64,000 bases of DNA from an uncultured Collinsella sp. (GTDB lineage: Bacteria; Actinomycetota; Coriobacteriia; Coriobacteriales; Coriobacteriaceae). Below the pieces are notes generated by a model, which did not search any database, was not told the DNA's origin, and was given only the letters and a program-made list of their open reading frames with translations. The position numbers and the translations under genes were made by a program. This document shows, piece by piece, positions 10,207-18,524 of this stretch. Within the stretch, counting starts at the first letter, position 1. Every line of letters starts with the position of its first letter. The stretch is from assembly GCA_902494245.1 (NCBI GenBank), contig CABUSR010000001.1, positions 1 to 64,000 of the forward strand, given 5' to 3'.

Positions 10207-11805
10207 TTAGTTCTCCTCTGATCCAGAAACATCCGAATGGTGCTTGGCCATGAACTGCTGCTTGAAGTCGCCGATGACGCGCAAGAGCTCAGCCTTGGTG
10301 TCATCATCGATCTTCTTGGCGCGAACCTTGTCGAGCAGCGAGCCAAAGCCATTGTCCATGTACTCGATGAGCTCGGCACGGAAAGGCAGCACGTCGGCGA
10401 TCTCCAGGTCATCCAGGAAGCCCTCGTTGCCAGCGAACAGCGTAACGATCTGCTCGCCAACCTCAAACGGCTTGTAACGCGGCTGCTTCAGGAGCTCGGT
10501 CATGCGGGCACCATGGGTCAGCTGCTTCTGAGTAGCCTCGTCGAGGTCGGAGCCGAACTGCGTAAAGCCGGCGAGCTCCTGGTACGAAGCGAGGTCCAGA
10601 CGGAGGTTGCCGGCGACCTGCTTCATAGCCTTGGTCTGCGCGTCGCCACCGACGCGGGACACGGAAATGCCCACGTCGACTGCCGGGCGCTGGCCCTGGA
10701 AGAAGAGTTCGGACTGCAGGTAGATCTGACCATCGGTAATGGAAATGACGTTGGTCGGAATGTAGGCCGAGACGTCGCCGTCCTGGGTCTCGATGATCGG
10801 AAGAGCCGTCATGGAGCCGTAACCGTTCTTCTTGGACATCTTGACGGCACGCTCGAGCAGACGAGAGTGCAGGTAGAAGATGTCGCCAGGATAGGCCTCG
10901 CGTCCGGGCGGACGATGCAGCGTCAGCGACATCTGACGGTAGGCCACGGCCTGCTTGGACAGGTCATCGTAGATGACGAGCACGTGGCCACCGGGGTTGG
11001 TCTCGCTGGCGGGTTTGCCGTCCTCGCCGTTGTACATGAAGAACTCGCCAATAGCGGCACCGGCCATAGGCGCGATGTACTGCATAGGGGCGGAATCGGC
11101 AGCAGTGGCCGAAACGATGATGGTGTAGTCGAGCGCACCGTGCTGAGCGAGGGTCTCACGGATGTTGGCAACCGTGGAGGCCTTCTGGCCGATGGCGACA
11201 TAGATGCAGACCATGCCCTTGCCGCGCTGGTTGAGGATAGCGTCGATGGCGATGGCGGTCTTACCGGTCTTACGGTCGCCGATGATGAGCTCACGCTGAC
11301 CGCGGCCAATAGGCACCATGGAGTCGATAGCGAGCAGACCGGTCTGAACCGGCTCGCACACCGGGGTACGATCGATGACGCCGGGAGCCTTGAACTCGAT
11401 GGGGCGACGGTGCGTGGCGACGATGTCGCCCAGGCCGTCGATGGGCTGGCCGAGCGGATTGACGACGCGGCCGAGCATGGCACGGCTCACGGGGATATCC
11501 ATAATGCGGCCAGTGGTGCGGCACTCGTCGCCTTCCTTGATGGAGTCGACGGCACCGAACAGAACGGCGCCGACCTCGTCACGGTCAAGGTTCTGGGCAA
11601 GGCCGAAGACGGTCTCACCGGTATCGGAGCTCTTGAACTCCAGAAGCTCGCCTGCCATGGCGCTCTTGAGGCCGGAGACGCGCGCGATGCCGTCGCCTAC
11701 CTCGTCGACCGTTGAAACCTCATGCGTATCGACCGTCGCGGAGAGGCTCGTGAGCTGCTCCTGCAGTTTCTTGGCGATATCCTGGGCATTGAGGGTTTCG
11801 GACAT
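10207..11805 (-). CDS. atpA: F-type ATP synthase alpha subunit
   Basis: Non-catalytic nucleotide-binding subunit of F1, 532 residues. The P-loop GDRKTGKTA (about residue 175), the Walker B region VLVIYDDLSK and the family signature around PAVDVGISVSRVGG are present. It overlaps the atpH stop by one base. Confidence 0.98.
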   Translation of the reverse strand: MSETLNAQDIAKKLQEQLTSLSATVDTHEVSTVDEVGDGIARVSGLKSAMAGELLEFKSSDTGETVFGLAQNLDRDEVGAVLFGAVDSIKEGDECRTTGRIMDIPVSRAMLGRVVNPLGQPIDGLGDIVATHRRPIEFKAPGVIDRTPVCEPVQTGLLAIDSMVPIGRGQRELIIGDRKTGKTAIAIDAILNQRGKGMVCIYVAIGQKASTVANIRETLAQHGALDYTIIVSATAADSAPMQYIAPMAGAAIGEFFMYNGEDGKPASETNPGGHVLVIYDDLSKQAVAYRQMSLTLHRPPGREAYPGDIFYLHSRLLERAVKMSKKNGYGSMTALPIIETQDGDVSAYIPTNVISITDGQIYLQSELFFQGQRPAVDVGISVSRVGGDAQTKAMKQVAGNLRLDLASYQELAGFTQFGSDLDEATQKQLTHGARMTELLKQPRYKPFEVGEQIVTLFAGNEGFLDDLEIADVLPFRAELIEYMDNGFGSLLDKVRAKKIDDDTKAELLRVIGDFKQQFMAKHHSDVSGSEEN

Positions 11806-12281
11806 TAGGCTTCACCTCCGTACGAATTAGCAGAGTTTGCGAGGGTCTCCTGCGCGATGCGCAGCTGCGTCTTGACGGAAATGTCACGACGCTCGCCGCG
11901 GGCCTCGAGCACCAGGCCGCCCACGATAGACGGGTCGACCTGCTCGATAAGGAATACCTTGCGGCCGAAGTCCTGCTCGCATTTCTTAGTGATGGTTTGA
12001 CGCAGCTCGTCGTCGAGCGGGATCGCCGTGGTGACGGTCACGCCCACTACATCCTCGTCTTCCTCGGCAACATACTTAAAGGCAGCTGCCACCTTGGGAA
12101 GAAGGTCGAGCTGGTCGCGCTTGGACATGGTGTCGAGCACGGCGATGATCTCGGGGCTGGCAGAAGCCAAGCGCTCGACCATCTCGAGGTCCTCGAACAC
12201 ATGGTTCTCGGCCTTGGCGGCTTCCAAAAGGGAACGCGCGTAGGTCTCGAGCACCTTGTCCTGATAGCGGCTAGTCGGCAT
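11805..12281 (-). CDS. atpH: F-type ATP synthase delta subunit
   Basis: Stator subunit of 158 residues joining F1 to the b-subunit stalk. The N-terminal YARSLLEAAKAEN helix and the C-terminal segment IVGGLVLEARGERRDISVKTQL are typical. It overlaps atpF by 11 bases and atpA by one, so the three are translationally coupled. Slightly shorter than the usual 175-180 residues. Confidence 0.93.
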   Translation of the reverse strand: MPTSRYQDKVLETYARSLLEAAKAENHVFEDLEMVERLASASPEIIAVLDTMSKRDQLDLLPKVAAAFKYVAEEDEDVVGVTVTTAIPLDDELRQTITKKCEQDFGRKVFLIEQVDPSIVGGLVLEARGERRDISVKTQLRIAQETLANSANSYGGEA

Positions 12282-12873
12282 TCAGGCTACCTGCTTCCTG
12301 GATGTAGCGCTCGATGAGCTTCTTCTGCTCGGCATCGTCCTCGAGTGCCTCGCCCACGATCTTGGTGGCAACGGCAACGGACAGGTCGGCGATGGAGCTC
12401 GCGGCACCGGCGTAGATGGTCTTGCGCTCGTCCTCGACGGTCGTATGGGCCTTGGCGATGATCTCCTCGGCCTCCTTGTGAGCAGCCTCGATGATACGGG
12501 CGCGCTCGGACTCGGCGTCCTTACGGGCCTCGAGAACGATGTCGGCAGCCTGACGACGGGCGTCGGTGACGATCGAGTCGGACTCAGCGCGCTTGGCGAT
12601 AGCCTCCTGCTTGGTCTTCTCGGCCTCGTCGAGGCTCTCCTCGATCTTCTTGCCGCGCTCCTCCATGGTTTTCATGATGCCCGGCAGGGCGACCTTGGCC
12701 AGCACGATCCAGATAATCAGGAAGGCGATAAGCGCCGGGATGAACTCCGCCATCTTAGGGATGAGGATGTCCGCACCGGCGGCGCCGTCCTCGGCGAACG
12801 CGGAAACCGGCATGAGCAGCGCGGCCGCGGACGCGGAGAGTGCGATCGCGCTCTTCTGGGATGAAAGATTCAT
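12271..12873 (-). CDS. atpF: F-type ATP synthase b subunit
   Basis: Peripheral stalk subunit, 200 residues. A hydrophobic N-terminal stretch that resembles a signal peptide (residues about 8-27) is followed by the membrane anchor (FIPALIAFLIIWIVLAKVAL) and a long charged coiled coil (residues about 70-175). The presequence-like start is seen in other actinobacterial b subunits. Directly downstream of atpE. Confidence 0.95.
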   Translation of the reverse strand: MNLSSQKSAIALSASAAALLMPVSAFAEDGAAGADILIPKMAEFIPALIAFLIIWIVLAKVALPGIMKTMEERGKKIEESLDEAEKTKQEAIAKRAESDSIVTDARRQAADIVLEARKDAESERARIIEAAHKEAEEIIAKAHTTVEDERKTIYAGAASSIADLSVAVATKIVGEALEDDAEQKKLIERYIQEAGSLNAD

Positions 12874-12888
12874 ACTTGACGCTCCGTG

Positions 12889-13083
12889 CTATTTAACGAT
12901 CAGCGCGACAACGAAGCCGATCAGAGCCAGAGCCTCGCCGAAAGCGGAGCCCATGATGAAGACGGTGAACACGCGGCCCTGGACCTCAGGCTGACGGGCC
13001 ATAGCACCCGTAGCACCCAGAGCAGACAGGCCGATAGCAAGACCAGCGCCGATAACACCGAGACCGTAACCGATAACTCCCAC
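12889..13083 (-). CDS. atpE: F-type ATP synthase c subunit
   Basis: The proteolipid that forms the membrane rotor ring: two helices joined by the polar loop ARQPEV. The ion-carrying carboxylate is the glutamate in GSAFGEALALIG. The residue in the position of the sodium-ligand glutamine of Na+-type rings is isoleucine, and alanine follows the glutamate, so proton coupling is likely (inference). At 64 residues it is short because the first helix has almost no N-terminal extension. The start is a GTG at 13083 preceded by AAAGGAGG, the strongest ribosome site in the operon, which suits a subunit made in many copies. Confidence 0.92.
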   Translation of the reverse strand: MGVIGYGLGVIGAGLAIGLSALGATGAMARQPEVQGRVFTVFIMGSAFGEALALIGFVVALIVK

Positions 13084-13207
13084 GATTCCTCCTTTGTCGT
13101 GCGTGTCTTATTTCACGCAGGATAACCTTTTTATAACTGCCGGGCTCCATGGGTACGGGCACCGGCGGTTTAACGAATTGCCTTACCTTTAAGGCACGAA
13201 CGGAAGA
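13084..13207 (-). other. atpB-atpE intergenic spacer with hairpins
   Basis: The spacer of 124 bases is the longest in the atp operon. On the minus strand it holds GTGCCTTAAAGGTAAGGCA and a larger GCCGG...CCGGC stem-loop, followed by an AT-rich stretch and the strong atpE ribosome site. Such spacers can raise translation or stability of the atpE message; this role is inferred. Confidence 0.4.
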
Positions 13208-14011
13208 CTACTCCTCCTCCGCGACCTCCTCTGCCTCGGAGACATACACGGCGGTAAGGACCGTGAAGACGTAAGCCTGGATGGCGCCGACCACAAGCTC
13301 GATCGCATAGATCAGGATGAGGATGGCAAGCCAGGCCAGCGAAGGCAGGGCGCCGACGGCGTGGGCCGCGGAAACCTGCTGAAGCAGCGGCTGCATGAAC
13401 ATGCTCGCCATGATGGCGAACGAGCCCATGACCACGTGTCCTGCGAACATGTTGCAGAACAGACGGACGGCAAGCGTGATGAGGCGCAGGAAGGTCGAGA
13501 AAAGCTCGACGACCCACACGAGCACGTTCATCGGGAAGCTCACGCCCTGCGGGGCGAGGCTCTTGATGTAGCCGATCACGCCGTGAGCCTTGCATCCGTA
13601 GTAGATGAAGTACACGAAGGCGAAAATGGCGAGTGCGGCGGTGGAGCCGATTGCGCCGGTGCCGGGCTTCATTCCCGGGATCAGGCCGATCATGTTATTG
13701 ATCAGGATGAACAGGAAAAGCGAGCACAGGAACGGGAAGTGCTTCTTCCAGTTCTCACCCACGACACCCTTGCCGATATCGTTCTCGACGTACTCGATGA
13801 TGTACTCGAAACCGTTGACGAAGAAGCCCTTGGGAACCAGGGTCTGCTTCTTCTTGAACACGGCCAGGACGATCAGGAGCACGATCGTGGAGACGATCAG
13901 CCAAAACGAGTACTGCGTGATGCCGCAGCTCAGATCGCCCACGACAGGGGTGGAGCTGAACTCGCTGACCAGATGATTAATCTCATCAGGCAGCTTTTCA
14001 AAAATTTCCAC
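13208..14011 (-). CDS. atpB: F-type ATP synthase a subunit
   Basis: Membrane stator subunit forming the proton half-channels, 267 residues and about six membrane helices. The essential arginine lies in LRLITLAVRLFCNMFAGH, and the C-terminal helix carries the usual IELVVGAIQAYVFTVLTAVY signature. First structural gene of the operon after atpI. Confidence 0.96.
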   Translation of the reverse strand: MEIFEKLPDEINHLVSEFSSTPVVGDLSCGITQYSFWLIVSTIVLLIVLAVFKKKQTLVPKGFFVNGFEYIIEYVENDIGKGVVGENWKKHFPFLCSLFLFILINNMIGLIPGMKPGTGAIGSTAALAIFAFVYFIYYGCKAHGVIGYIKSLAPQGVSFPMNVLVWVVELFSTFLRLITLAVRLFCNMFAGHVVMGSFAIMASMFMQPLLQQVSAAHAVGALPSLAWLAILILIYAIELVVGAIQAYVFTVLTAVYVSEAEEVAEEE

Positions 14012-14014
14012 GAC

Positions 14015-14338
14015 TTACCTTTCGACCTCATGAGGATCTCGCAGCGCCTTGGCGACGCGAACCGCGCAGGCGGCCATAAAGGCCACGAAGCCGATCGCCT
14101 CGCCCAGGAGGAACATGCGAAATGCCTCTCCGAACAACACAAACACAACCAAGGTAAAGACAAGCAACGCGATTGCCGAGACCGCGAGACTCACCATACC
14201 CTTGAGCATGTCCGCATTCTGCTTATCGTCAAGAACCGGCTTGAGCGTAAAGACAAAGGGAAGGAAGGCAATCGCGCCCGCGATGGCACCTGCAACGACA
14301 GCGAGCAGATCGGCTATCTGAAACACTGGCGTCCTCAC
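14015..14338 (-). CDS. AtpI-like ATP synthase accessory membrane protein
   Basis: The 107-residue protein has about four predicted membrane helices (AVVAGAIAGAIAFLPFVFTL, MVSLAVSAIALLVFTLVVFVLFG and AIGFVAFMAACAV). It occupies the atpI position, three bases upstream of atpB and first in the operon. AtpI-type proteins help c-ring assembly or magnesium supply. Sequence similarity in this family is weak, so the call rests on position, size and topology. Confidence 0.75.
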   Translation of the reverse strand: MRTPVFQIADLLAVVAGAIAGAIAFLPFVFTLKPVLDDKQNADMLKGMVSLAVSAIALLVFTLVVFVLFGEAFRMFLLGEAIGFVAFMAACAVRVAKALRDPHEVER

Positions 14339-14388
14339 TTTCCTTTTTTATCGCCTCACAGGACAGTTCCCGCCAAACATTGGTGACT

Positions 14389-14416
14389 ATTGTACGAGCC
14401 AATCGCTAAAGTACAA
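14389..14416 (-). promoter_or_regulatory. Promoter of the atp operon
   Basis: On the minus strand TTGTAC (14416-14411) and TACAAT (14394-14389) are separated by 16 bases, a good sigma-A-type promoter. It lies about 50 bases upstream of the atpI start at 14338 and no other promoter of similar quality is seen before atpB. Confidence 0.7.
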
Positions 14417-14531
14417 CCGAAAAAGCATCGGTTAATACGCACCTGTTCGTTTTCTTAAGACCTTCTTTATGCCGCAGGTACGGTAATACGTTTTTCTCGA
14501 ACCCTGCAGGGCAAAACGTCCGTTAACAGGA

Positions 14532-14566
14532 GTGCGCGCGGTCGTCTTTTGCTCGCCCGCGCGCAC
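14532..14566. terminator. GC-rich hairpin downstream of upp
   Basis: A perfect 10-bp stem GTGCGCGCGG / CCGCGCGCAC lies between the upp stop (14609) and the atp promoter. It lacks a strong T-run on the minus strand, so it may be a weak terminator or an RNA-stabilising hairpin. Confidence 0.4.
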
Positions 14567-14608
14567 CATTTCTTCGTATTTTCGACGTTAGCCGGTATGG
14601 CCCAGAGA

Positions 14609-15256
14609 TTACAGCGTGCCGTAGATGCGGTCGCCGGCGTCGCCCAGGCCGGGAACGATGTAGGCAGCTTCGTTGAGATGGTCGTCGATGGCGCAGGCAT
14701 AGATATGCACATCGGGGTCCTTCTCAGTCAGCGACTTGAGGCCCTCGGGGGCCGCGACGATGCACAGCATGCGGATGTCCTTGACGCCGCGCTCGCGCAG
14801 GTAGCTGATGGCCATCTCGGCCGAACCGCCCGTGGCGAGCATGGGGTCGACGACCAGGCAGATGCGCTGGTCGATATCCTTGGGCATCTTGCAGTAATAC
14901 TCATGCGGCTCGTGGGTAACCTCGTCGCGCTCCATGCCGATGTGGCCCACGCGAGCGGAGGGCACCAGGTCGAGGATGCCGTCGACCATGCCAAGGCCCG
15001 CACGCAGAATGGGAACGATGGCGAGCTTTTTGCCGGCGAGCTGCTTAAACGTTGCGGTGGTGATGGGGGTCTCGACTTCGACGTCTTCCATGGGCAGGTC
15101 GCGCATGGCCTCGTAGCCGTCAAAAAGTGCGAGTTCGCGCACGAGCTGGCGGAACTGGTTGGTGCCGGTGTTTTTGTCGCGCAGAATCGACAGCTTATGC
15201 TGGACGAGCGGGTGATCGACAAGGGTCACACGGGACGTATCGTAGGTGACGGTCAT
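14609..15256 (-). CDS. upp: Uracil phosphoribosyltransferase
   Basis: Pyrimidine salvage enzyme converting uracil and PRPP to UMP. The 215-residue protein starts at the ATG at 15256, preceded by AAAGGGG; longer in-frame starts add unrelated residues. Visible are the VDHPLVQHKL N-terminus, ILRAGLGMVDGIL, the PRPP-binding loop VDPMLATGGSA and the uracil-binding YIVPGLGDAGDR. Its own promoter was not identified. Confidence 0.96.
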   Translation of the reverse strand: MTVTYDTSRVTLVDHPLVQHKLSILRDKNTGTNQFRQLVRELALFDGYEAMRDLPMEDVEVETPITTATFKQLAGKKLAIVPILRAGLGMVDGILDLVPSARVGHIGMERDEVTHEPHEYYCKMPKDIDQRICLVVDPMLATGGSAEMAISYLRERGVKDIRMLCIVAAPEGLKSLTEKDPDVHIYACAIDDHLNEAAYIVPGLGDAGDRIYGTL

Positions 15257-15379
15257 GGGTTGATTGCCCCTTTCGTTGCGGCCGGAAGATGGCCTTGCTG
15301 ACAAGGCGCATGGCGATGTTGTTGCCGCGCGCCGTGCATAAGTTTAACGGTTTGTTGTATCGAGCAGCTCGTCGCAACC

Positions 15380-16921
15380 CTACTGAGCGGTGTTGAGCGA
15401 ACGCTTGACGGCATCACGCCAACCAGCGAGATTGCTCTCACGGCGCTCGGCGGACATATGGGGAAGGAAGGTCTTAACGATCTGAGCGTTTTGCTCCAGC
15501 TCCTCCAGGTCCTCCCAATAGCCGACGGCAAGGCCCGCCAAGTACGCGGCACCGATCGCCGTGGTCTCCACCGTCTCGCACTGCAACACGGGGATATCCA
15601 GCAGATCGGCCTGGAATTGCATGATGAACTCGTTGCGCGAGGCACCGCCATCGACAGACAGGCGCTCAATCGAAAGTCCCACGTCCTGCTCCATGGCGCG
15701 CAGCACGTCGTAGCTCTGATATGCCATGGATTCGCAGGCGGCACGTACGATGGTCGCACGGCTCGAGGCGCCGGTCAGACCGCACACGATACCGCGGGCA
15801 TGCGGGTCCCACCAGGGAGCGCCCAGACCCGCAAAGGCGGGAACGAAGTAGCAGCCCTCATTGTCGTTGATCGAAGCGGCGAGTTGTGCCGACTCGCTCA
15901 CACTCGAGATGATGCCGATGTTGTTGCGCAGCCAGTTCATGGTGGAACCGGCAGCAAAGATGGAGCCCTCGAGTGCATAGCTGATCTTGCCGTCCGCGGC
16001 GATACCGATCGTGGAGACCAGACCGTTCTTGGATTCGACGACCTCGTCGCCGGTGTTCATGAGCATAAAGCAACCCGTGCCATAGGTGTTTTTGGTCTGG
16101 CCGGGATGGAAGCAGCAGTGGCCGAACAGCGACGCCTGCTGATCGCCCGCCACGCCCATGATGGGCGGCATGTTGGTCATGATGTCGCTCGCGACGCGGC
16201 CGTAGTCGCCCGAGCTCCAACGAACCTCGGGCATCATGGAACGTGGAACGTCAAAGAGCGCCAGCAGGTCGTCGTCCCAATCGAGCGTATGGATATTAAA
16301 GAGCGCCGTGCGGCTGGCATTGGTGTAGTCGGTGGCAAAGACCTGACTGCCGGTGAGGTTGTAGATGAGCCAGGTATCGATGGTGCCGAACATGAGGTCG
16401 CCCGCCGCCGCGCTCTCACGCGCACCGTCGACGTTGTCGAGAATCCACTGCACCTTGGAAGCCGAGAAATACGGATCGAGCGTGAGTCCCGTGCGGGAGC
16501 GCACCAGCTCTTCTGCGCCCCGCTCGACCAGCTCGTCGATCAGAGGTGCGGTGCGACGGCATTGCCACACGATGGCGTTATAGATGGGTTGGCCGCTTAT
16601 GCGGTCCCACACCACCGTGGTCTCGCGCTGGTTGGAGATACCGATGGCGGCGATGCGGTCAGAATGGATACCGCTCTTAAACTGGACCTCCATCATCACG
16701 CCGATCTGGCTGGCAAGCACCTCCATGGGGTCTTGCTCTATCCAACCGGGACGCGGGAAGCTGGTTTTGACGCTACGACGTGCCTGCGCGACGATGCAGC
16801 CGTACTCGTCGACGATGGTCGCAAGTACCGAGGTGGTGCCGCAGTCGAGCGCCATGATGTAGGAACCGCCAAAGTTAAACGAGGCATCTTCCATGCCCAG
16901 GCTGCCCAGATTCAACGACAT
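15380..16921 (-). CDS. glpK: Glycerol kinase
   Basis: FGGY-family kinase phosphorylating glycerol to glycerol 3-phosphate, 513 residues. The ATP site starts with ALDCGTTSVLAT, glycerol-binding residues lie in SNQRETTVVWD and IVWQCRRTA, and GTIDTWLIYNLTG, GVAGDQQASLFG and DGGASRNEFIMQFQAD are further family signatures. The N-terminal 20 residues are an extension relative to most GlpK. The start at 16921 has AAAGGTG upstream. No glycerol facilitator or dehydrogenase gene is adjacent. Confidence 0.92.
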   Translation of the reverse strand: MSLNLGSLGMEDASFNFGGSYIMALDCGTTSVLATIVDEYGCIVAQARRSVKTSFPRPGWIEQDPMEVLASQIGVMMEVQFKSGIHSDRIAAIGISNQRETTVVWDRISGQPIYNAIVWQCRRTAPLIDELVERGAEELVRSRTGLTLDPYFSASKVQWILDNVDGARESAAAGDLMFGTIDTWLIYNLTGSQVFATDYTNASRTALFNIHTLDWDDDLLALFDVPRSMMPEVRWSSGDYGRVASDIMTNMPPIMGVAGDQQASLFGHCCFHPGQTKNTYGTGCFMLMNTGDEVVESKNGLVSTIGIAADGKISYALEGSIFAAGSTMNWLRNNIGIISSVSESAQLAASINDNEGCYFVPAFAGLGAPWWDPHARGIVCGLTGASSRATIVRAACESMAYQSYDVLRAMEQDVGLSIERLSVDGGASRNEFIMQFQADLLDIPVLQCETVETTAIGAAYLAGLAVGYWEDLEELEQNAQIVKTFLPHMSAERRESNLAGWRDAVKRSLNTAQ

Positions 16922-16934
16922 CGCTTACACCTTT

Positions 16935-17678
16935 CTATTGCATCGGGTCGGACAGGACCCGTTCGATCTCTGATGCGGGAAGTGCGCCTTGGCGCAGGAT
17001 CTGGAGCCCGCCGTGCTGGAACGACACGATGGTCGAGGCGTCGCGACACGGGGTCTCGCCGGCGTCGACGGCAACATCGACCCCCTCCAGGATGCGACCT
17101 TCGACGGCGGCAAAGCTTGCCGGCGAGGGCGCGCCGTGTGTGTTGGCGCTCGTGCAGGCAAGGGGACTGCCGCAGGCGCGGATGAGCGCTTGGACCACGG
17201 GAGAGGCCGAAGCGCGCAGGGCCACGGTGTCGTCGGCAGCACGCATAAAGGTCGGCACGCAGGGGGCTGCCTTGACCACGATAGTCAGGGCTCCCGGCCA
17301 GCATCGTCGCGCGAGTACGCGGGCATCTTCCGGGATATCCACGCCATAGCGGTCGAGTGCTTCGACGCCATCGACCAGCCAAGCGACGGTTTGCGTGAGC
17401 TCACGTTGCTTGAGAGTGAAGATACGGCGATAGCCGGTGCCGAGCGCAGGGACCGCGGCGCCATTGACGGCAGCCTGCGGATCGCGCGGCCACGATGGGA
17501 ATTCGCCTGTATCTTGGGGCACGGCGTCCGAGAAGGCGTTGACCGCCACGGCGACACCGTAAACCGTCTCGGTCGGGATCAGCGCCAGGCCGCCGCGGCC
17601 GAGCACCTCGGCCGCGCGCTCGACGGCAAGCCGATGCGGCTCGCGCGTTCCCTCATATACCCGATAGACCGTCTGCAT
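16935..17678 (-). CDS. Sua5/YciO/TsaC-family L-threonylcarbamoyladenylate synthase
   Basis: Likely makes threonylcarbamoyl-AMP from threonine, bicarbonate and ATP, the first step of t6A modification of ANN-decoding tRNAs. The YrdC-fold motifs are the lysine/arginine-free but family-typical LALIPTETVYG, then RRCWPGALTIVVKA, VALRASASPVVQALI and PLACTSANTHGAPSP. There is a roughly 35-residue segment between VAVNAF and RIFTLKQRE that is longer than in TsaC. At 247 residues it lacks the C-terminal Sua5 domain. It lies 13 bases before glpK, so the two may share a transcript. Confidence 0.88.
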   Translation of the reverse strand: MQTVYRVYEGTREPHRLAVERAAEVLGRGGLALIPTETVYGVAVAVNAFSDAVPQDTGEFPSWPRDPQAAVNGAAVPALGTGYRRIFTLKQRELTQTVAWLVDGVEALDRYGVDIPEDARVLARRCWPGALTIVVKAAPCVPTFMRAADDTVALRASASPVVQALIRACGSPLACTSANTHGAPSPASFAAVEGRILEGVDVAVDAGETPCRDASTIVSFQHGGLQILRQGALPASEIERVLSDPMQ

Positions 17679-17812
17679 GTGTATGCCAGCCCCTTACGCT
17701 CTGGTGCAAGTTTGTTTACTGTGGGGCATTCTCGCACGAAACGTTCAACCTATTTGCCCAGAGCGCATGTTGGTTTGGTGAGCGGCTCTAGTAGTCGGTG
17801 AAAGTGAGGGGG

Positions 17813-18259
17813 TTATTGGACTGCGACGAACTTCTTTGGCCTGCCGGCGTGGCGTTCTTGGGCGGCGTAGCGCTCGATGCTGTCTATCGTTATCATCCGA
17901 CGGCCGTCGACAAGTTCAACATCGAGCTTTCCGGCTTTGACCAGCGCGGTAATCCGCGGAGCGGAGACTTTGAGGTCCAGCGCTGCGTCTTTAAATGTTC
18001 GGCACGCCGCTTCCCGAGCGTCCTCGTGGTCGATTTCGACTGAAAGGGCCACGACCTCGGCCGAGCGTTCGTACCCTGCCGGAGTCAAACCGTTGTTGAG
18101 GTCGTCGGCCAAAAACGCCATCAGTGCCTCGGTGGCATGGGCAATCGCTTCTTCGCGCGTATCGCCATCGGCAAAGGCGCCGGGAATCTGCGGGAAACTG
18201 GCGCAGTAACCGTCGTCTTCTTTTATGAGAACGCAGTCATAGGTAAATCGCTGCCTCAT
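17813..18259 (-). CDS. HicB-family antitoxin
   Basis: N-terminal HicB fold (FTYDCVLIKEDDGYCASFPQIPGAFADGDTREEAIAHATEAL) that would bind and block the HicA toxin, followed by a C-terminal helix-turn-helix-like region (LDLKVSAPRITALVKAGKLDVELVDGRRMITIDSIERYA) able to bind DNA and repress the operon. I start at 18259, where GGAGG lies five bases before an ATG; an ATG at 18277 overlapping the toxin gene is also possible. About 148 residues. Order toxin-antitoxin is usual for hicAB. Confidence 0.85.
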   Translation of the reverse strand: MRQRFTYDCVLIKEDDGYCASFPQIPGAFADGDTREEAIAHATEALMAFLADDLNNGLTPAGYERSAEVVALSVEIDHEDAREAACRTFKDAALDLKVSAPRITALVKAGKLDVELVDGRRMITIDSIERYAAQERHAGRPKKFVAVQ

Positions 18260-18270
18260 TTTGCCTCCAA

Positions 18271-18456
18271 CTACCATTCAGCTTGGCGACGAATACTTGC
18301 CCACGTGCCCTTCTTTGGTCGATCACCACCAGAGCCGTTCACGGTGACAACACGGTCACCAGAAACATACTTAGCATGACTACCGACTTGCGCGACCTTC
18401 ACGAATCCATCGTGCTTGAGTAGGGCAATGATTTCCCGAAAGGTAGGAGGTTGCAT
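18271..18456 (-). CDS. HicA-family mRNA interferase toxin
   Basis: The 61-residue protein has the compact HicA fold: TFREIIALLKHDGFVKVAQVGSHAKYV with the catalytic histidine at about residue 27 (GSH), and the C-terminal KKGTWASIRRQAEW helix. HicA toxins cut mRNA on the ribosome under stress. The ribosome site AGAGG lies nine bases upstream of the ATG. A clear promoter with an overlapping palindrome precedes it. Confidence 0.88.
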   Translation of the reverse strand: MQPPTFREIIALLKHDGFVKVAQVGSHAKYVSGDRVVTVNGSGGDRPKKGTWASIRRQAEW

Positions 18457-18481
18457 GGGCCGACCTCTTTCAGCCGTCCTA

Positions 18482-18510
18482 ATTATAAACTACTTTATAA
18501 TTTTTGCTAA
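18482..18510 (-). promoter_or_regulatory. hicAB promoter with overlapping operator
   Basis: On the minus strand TTAGCA (-35, 18510-18505) and TATAAT (-10, 18487-18482) are 17 bases apart. The spacer and -10 box contain the perfect palindrome TTATAAA-GTAG-TTTATAA (18483-18500). A repressor bound there would block RNA polymerase, as expected for autoregulation by HicB or HicAB. The region is much richer in A+T than its surroundings. Confidence 0.7.
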
Positions 18511-18524
18511 CCAGTTAATAAATA

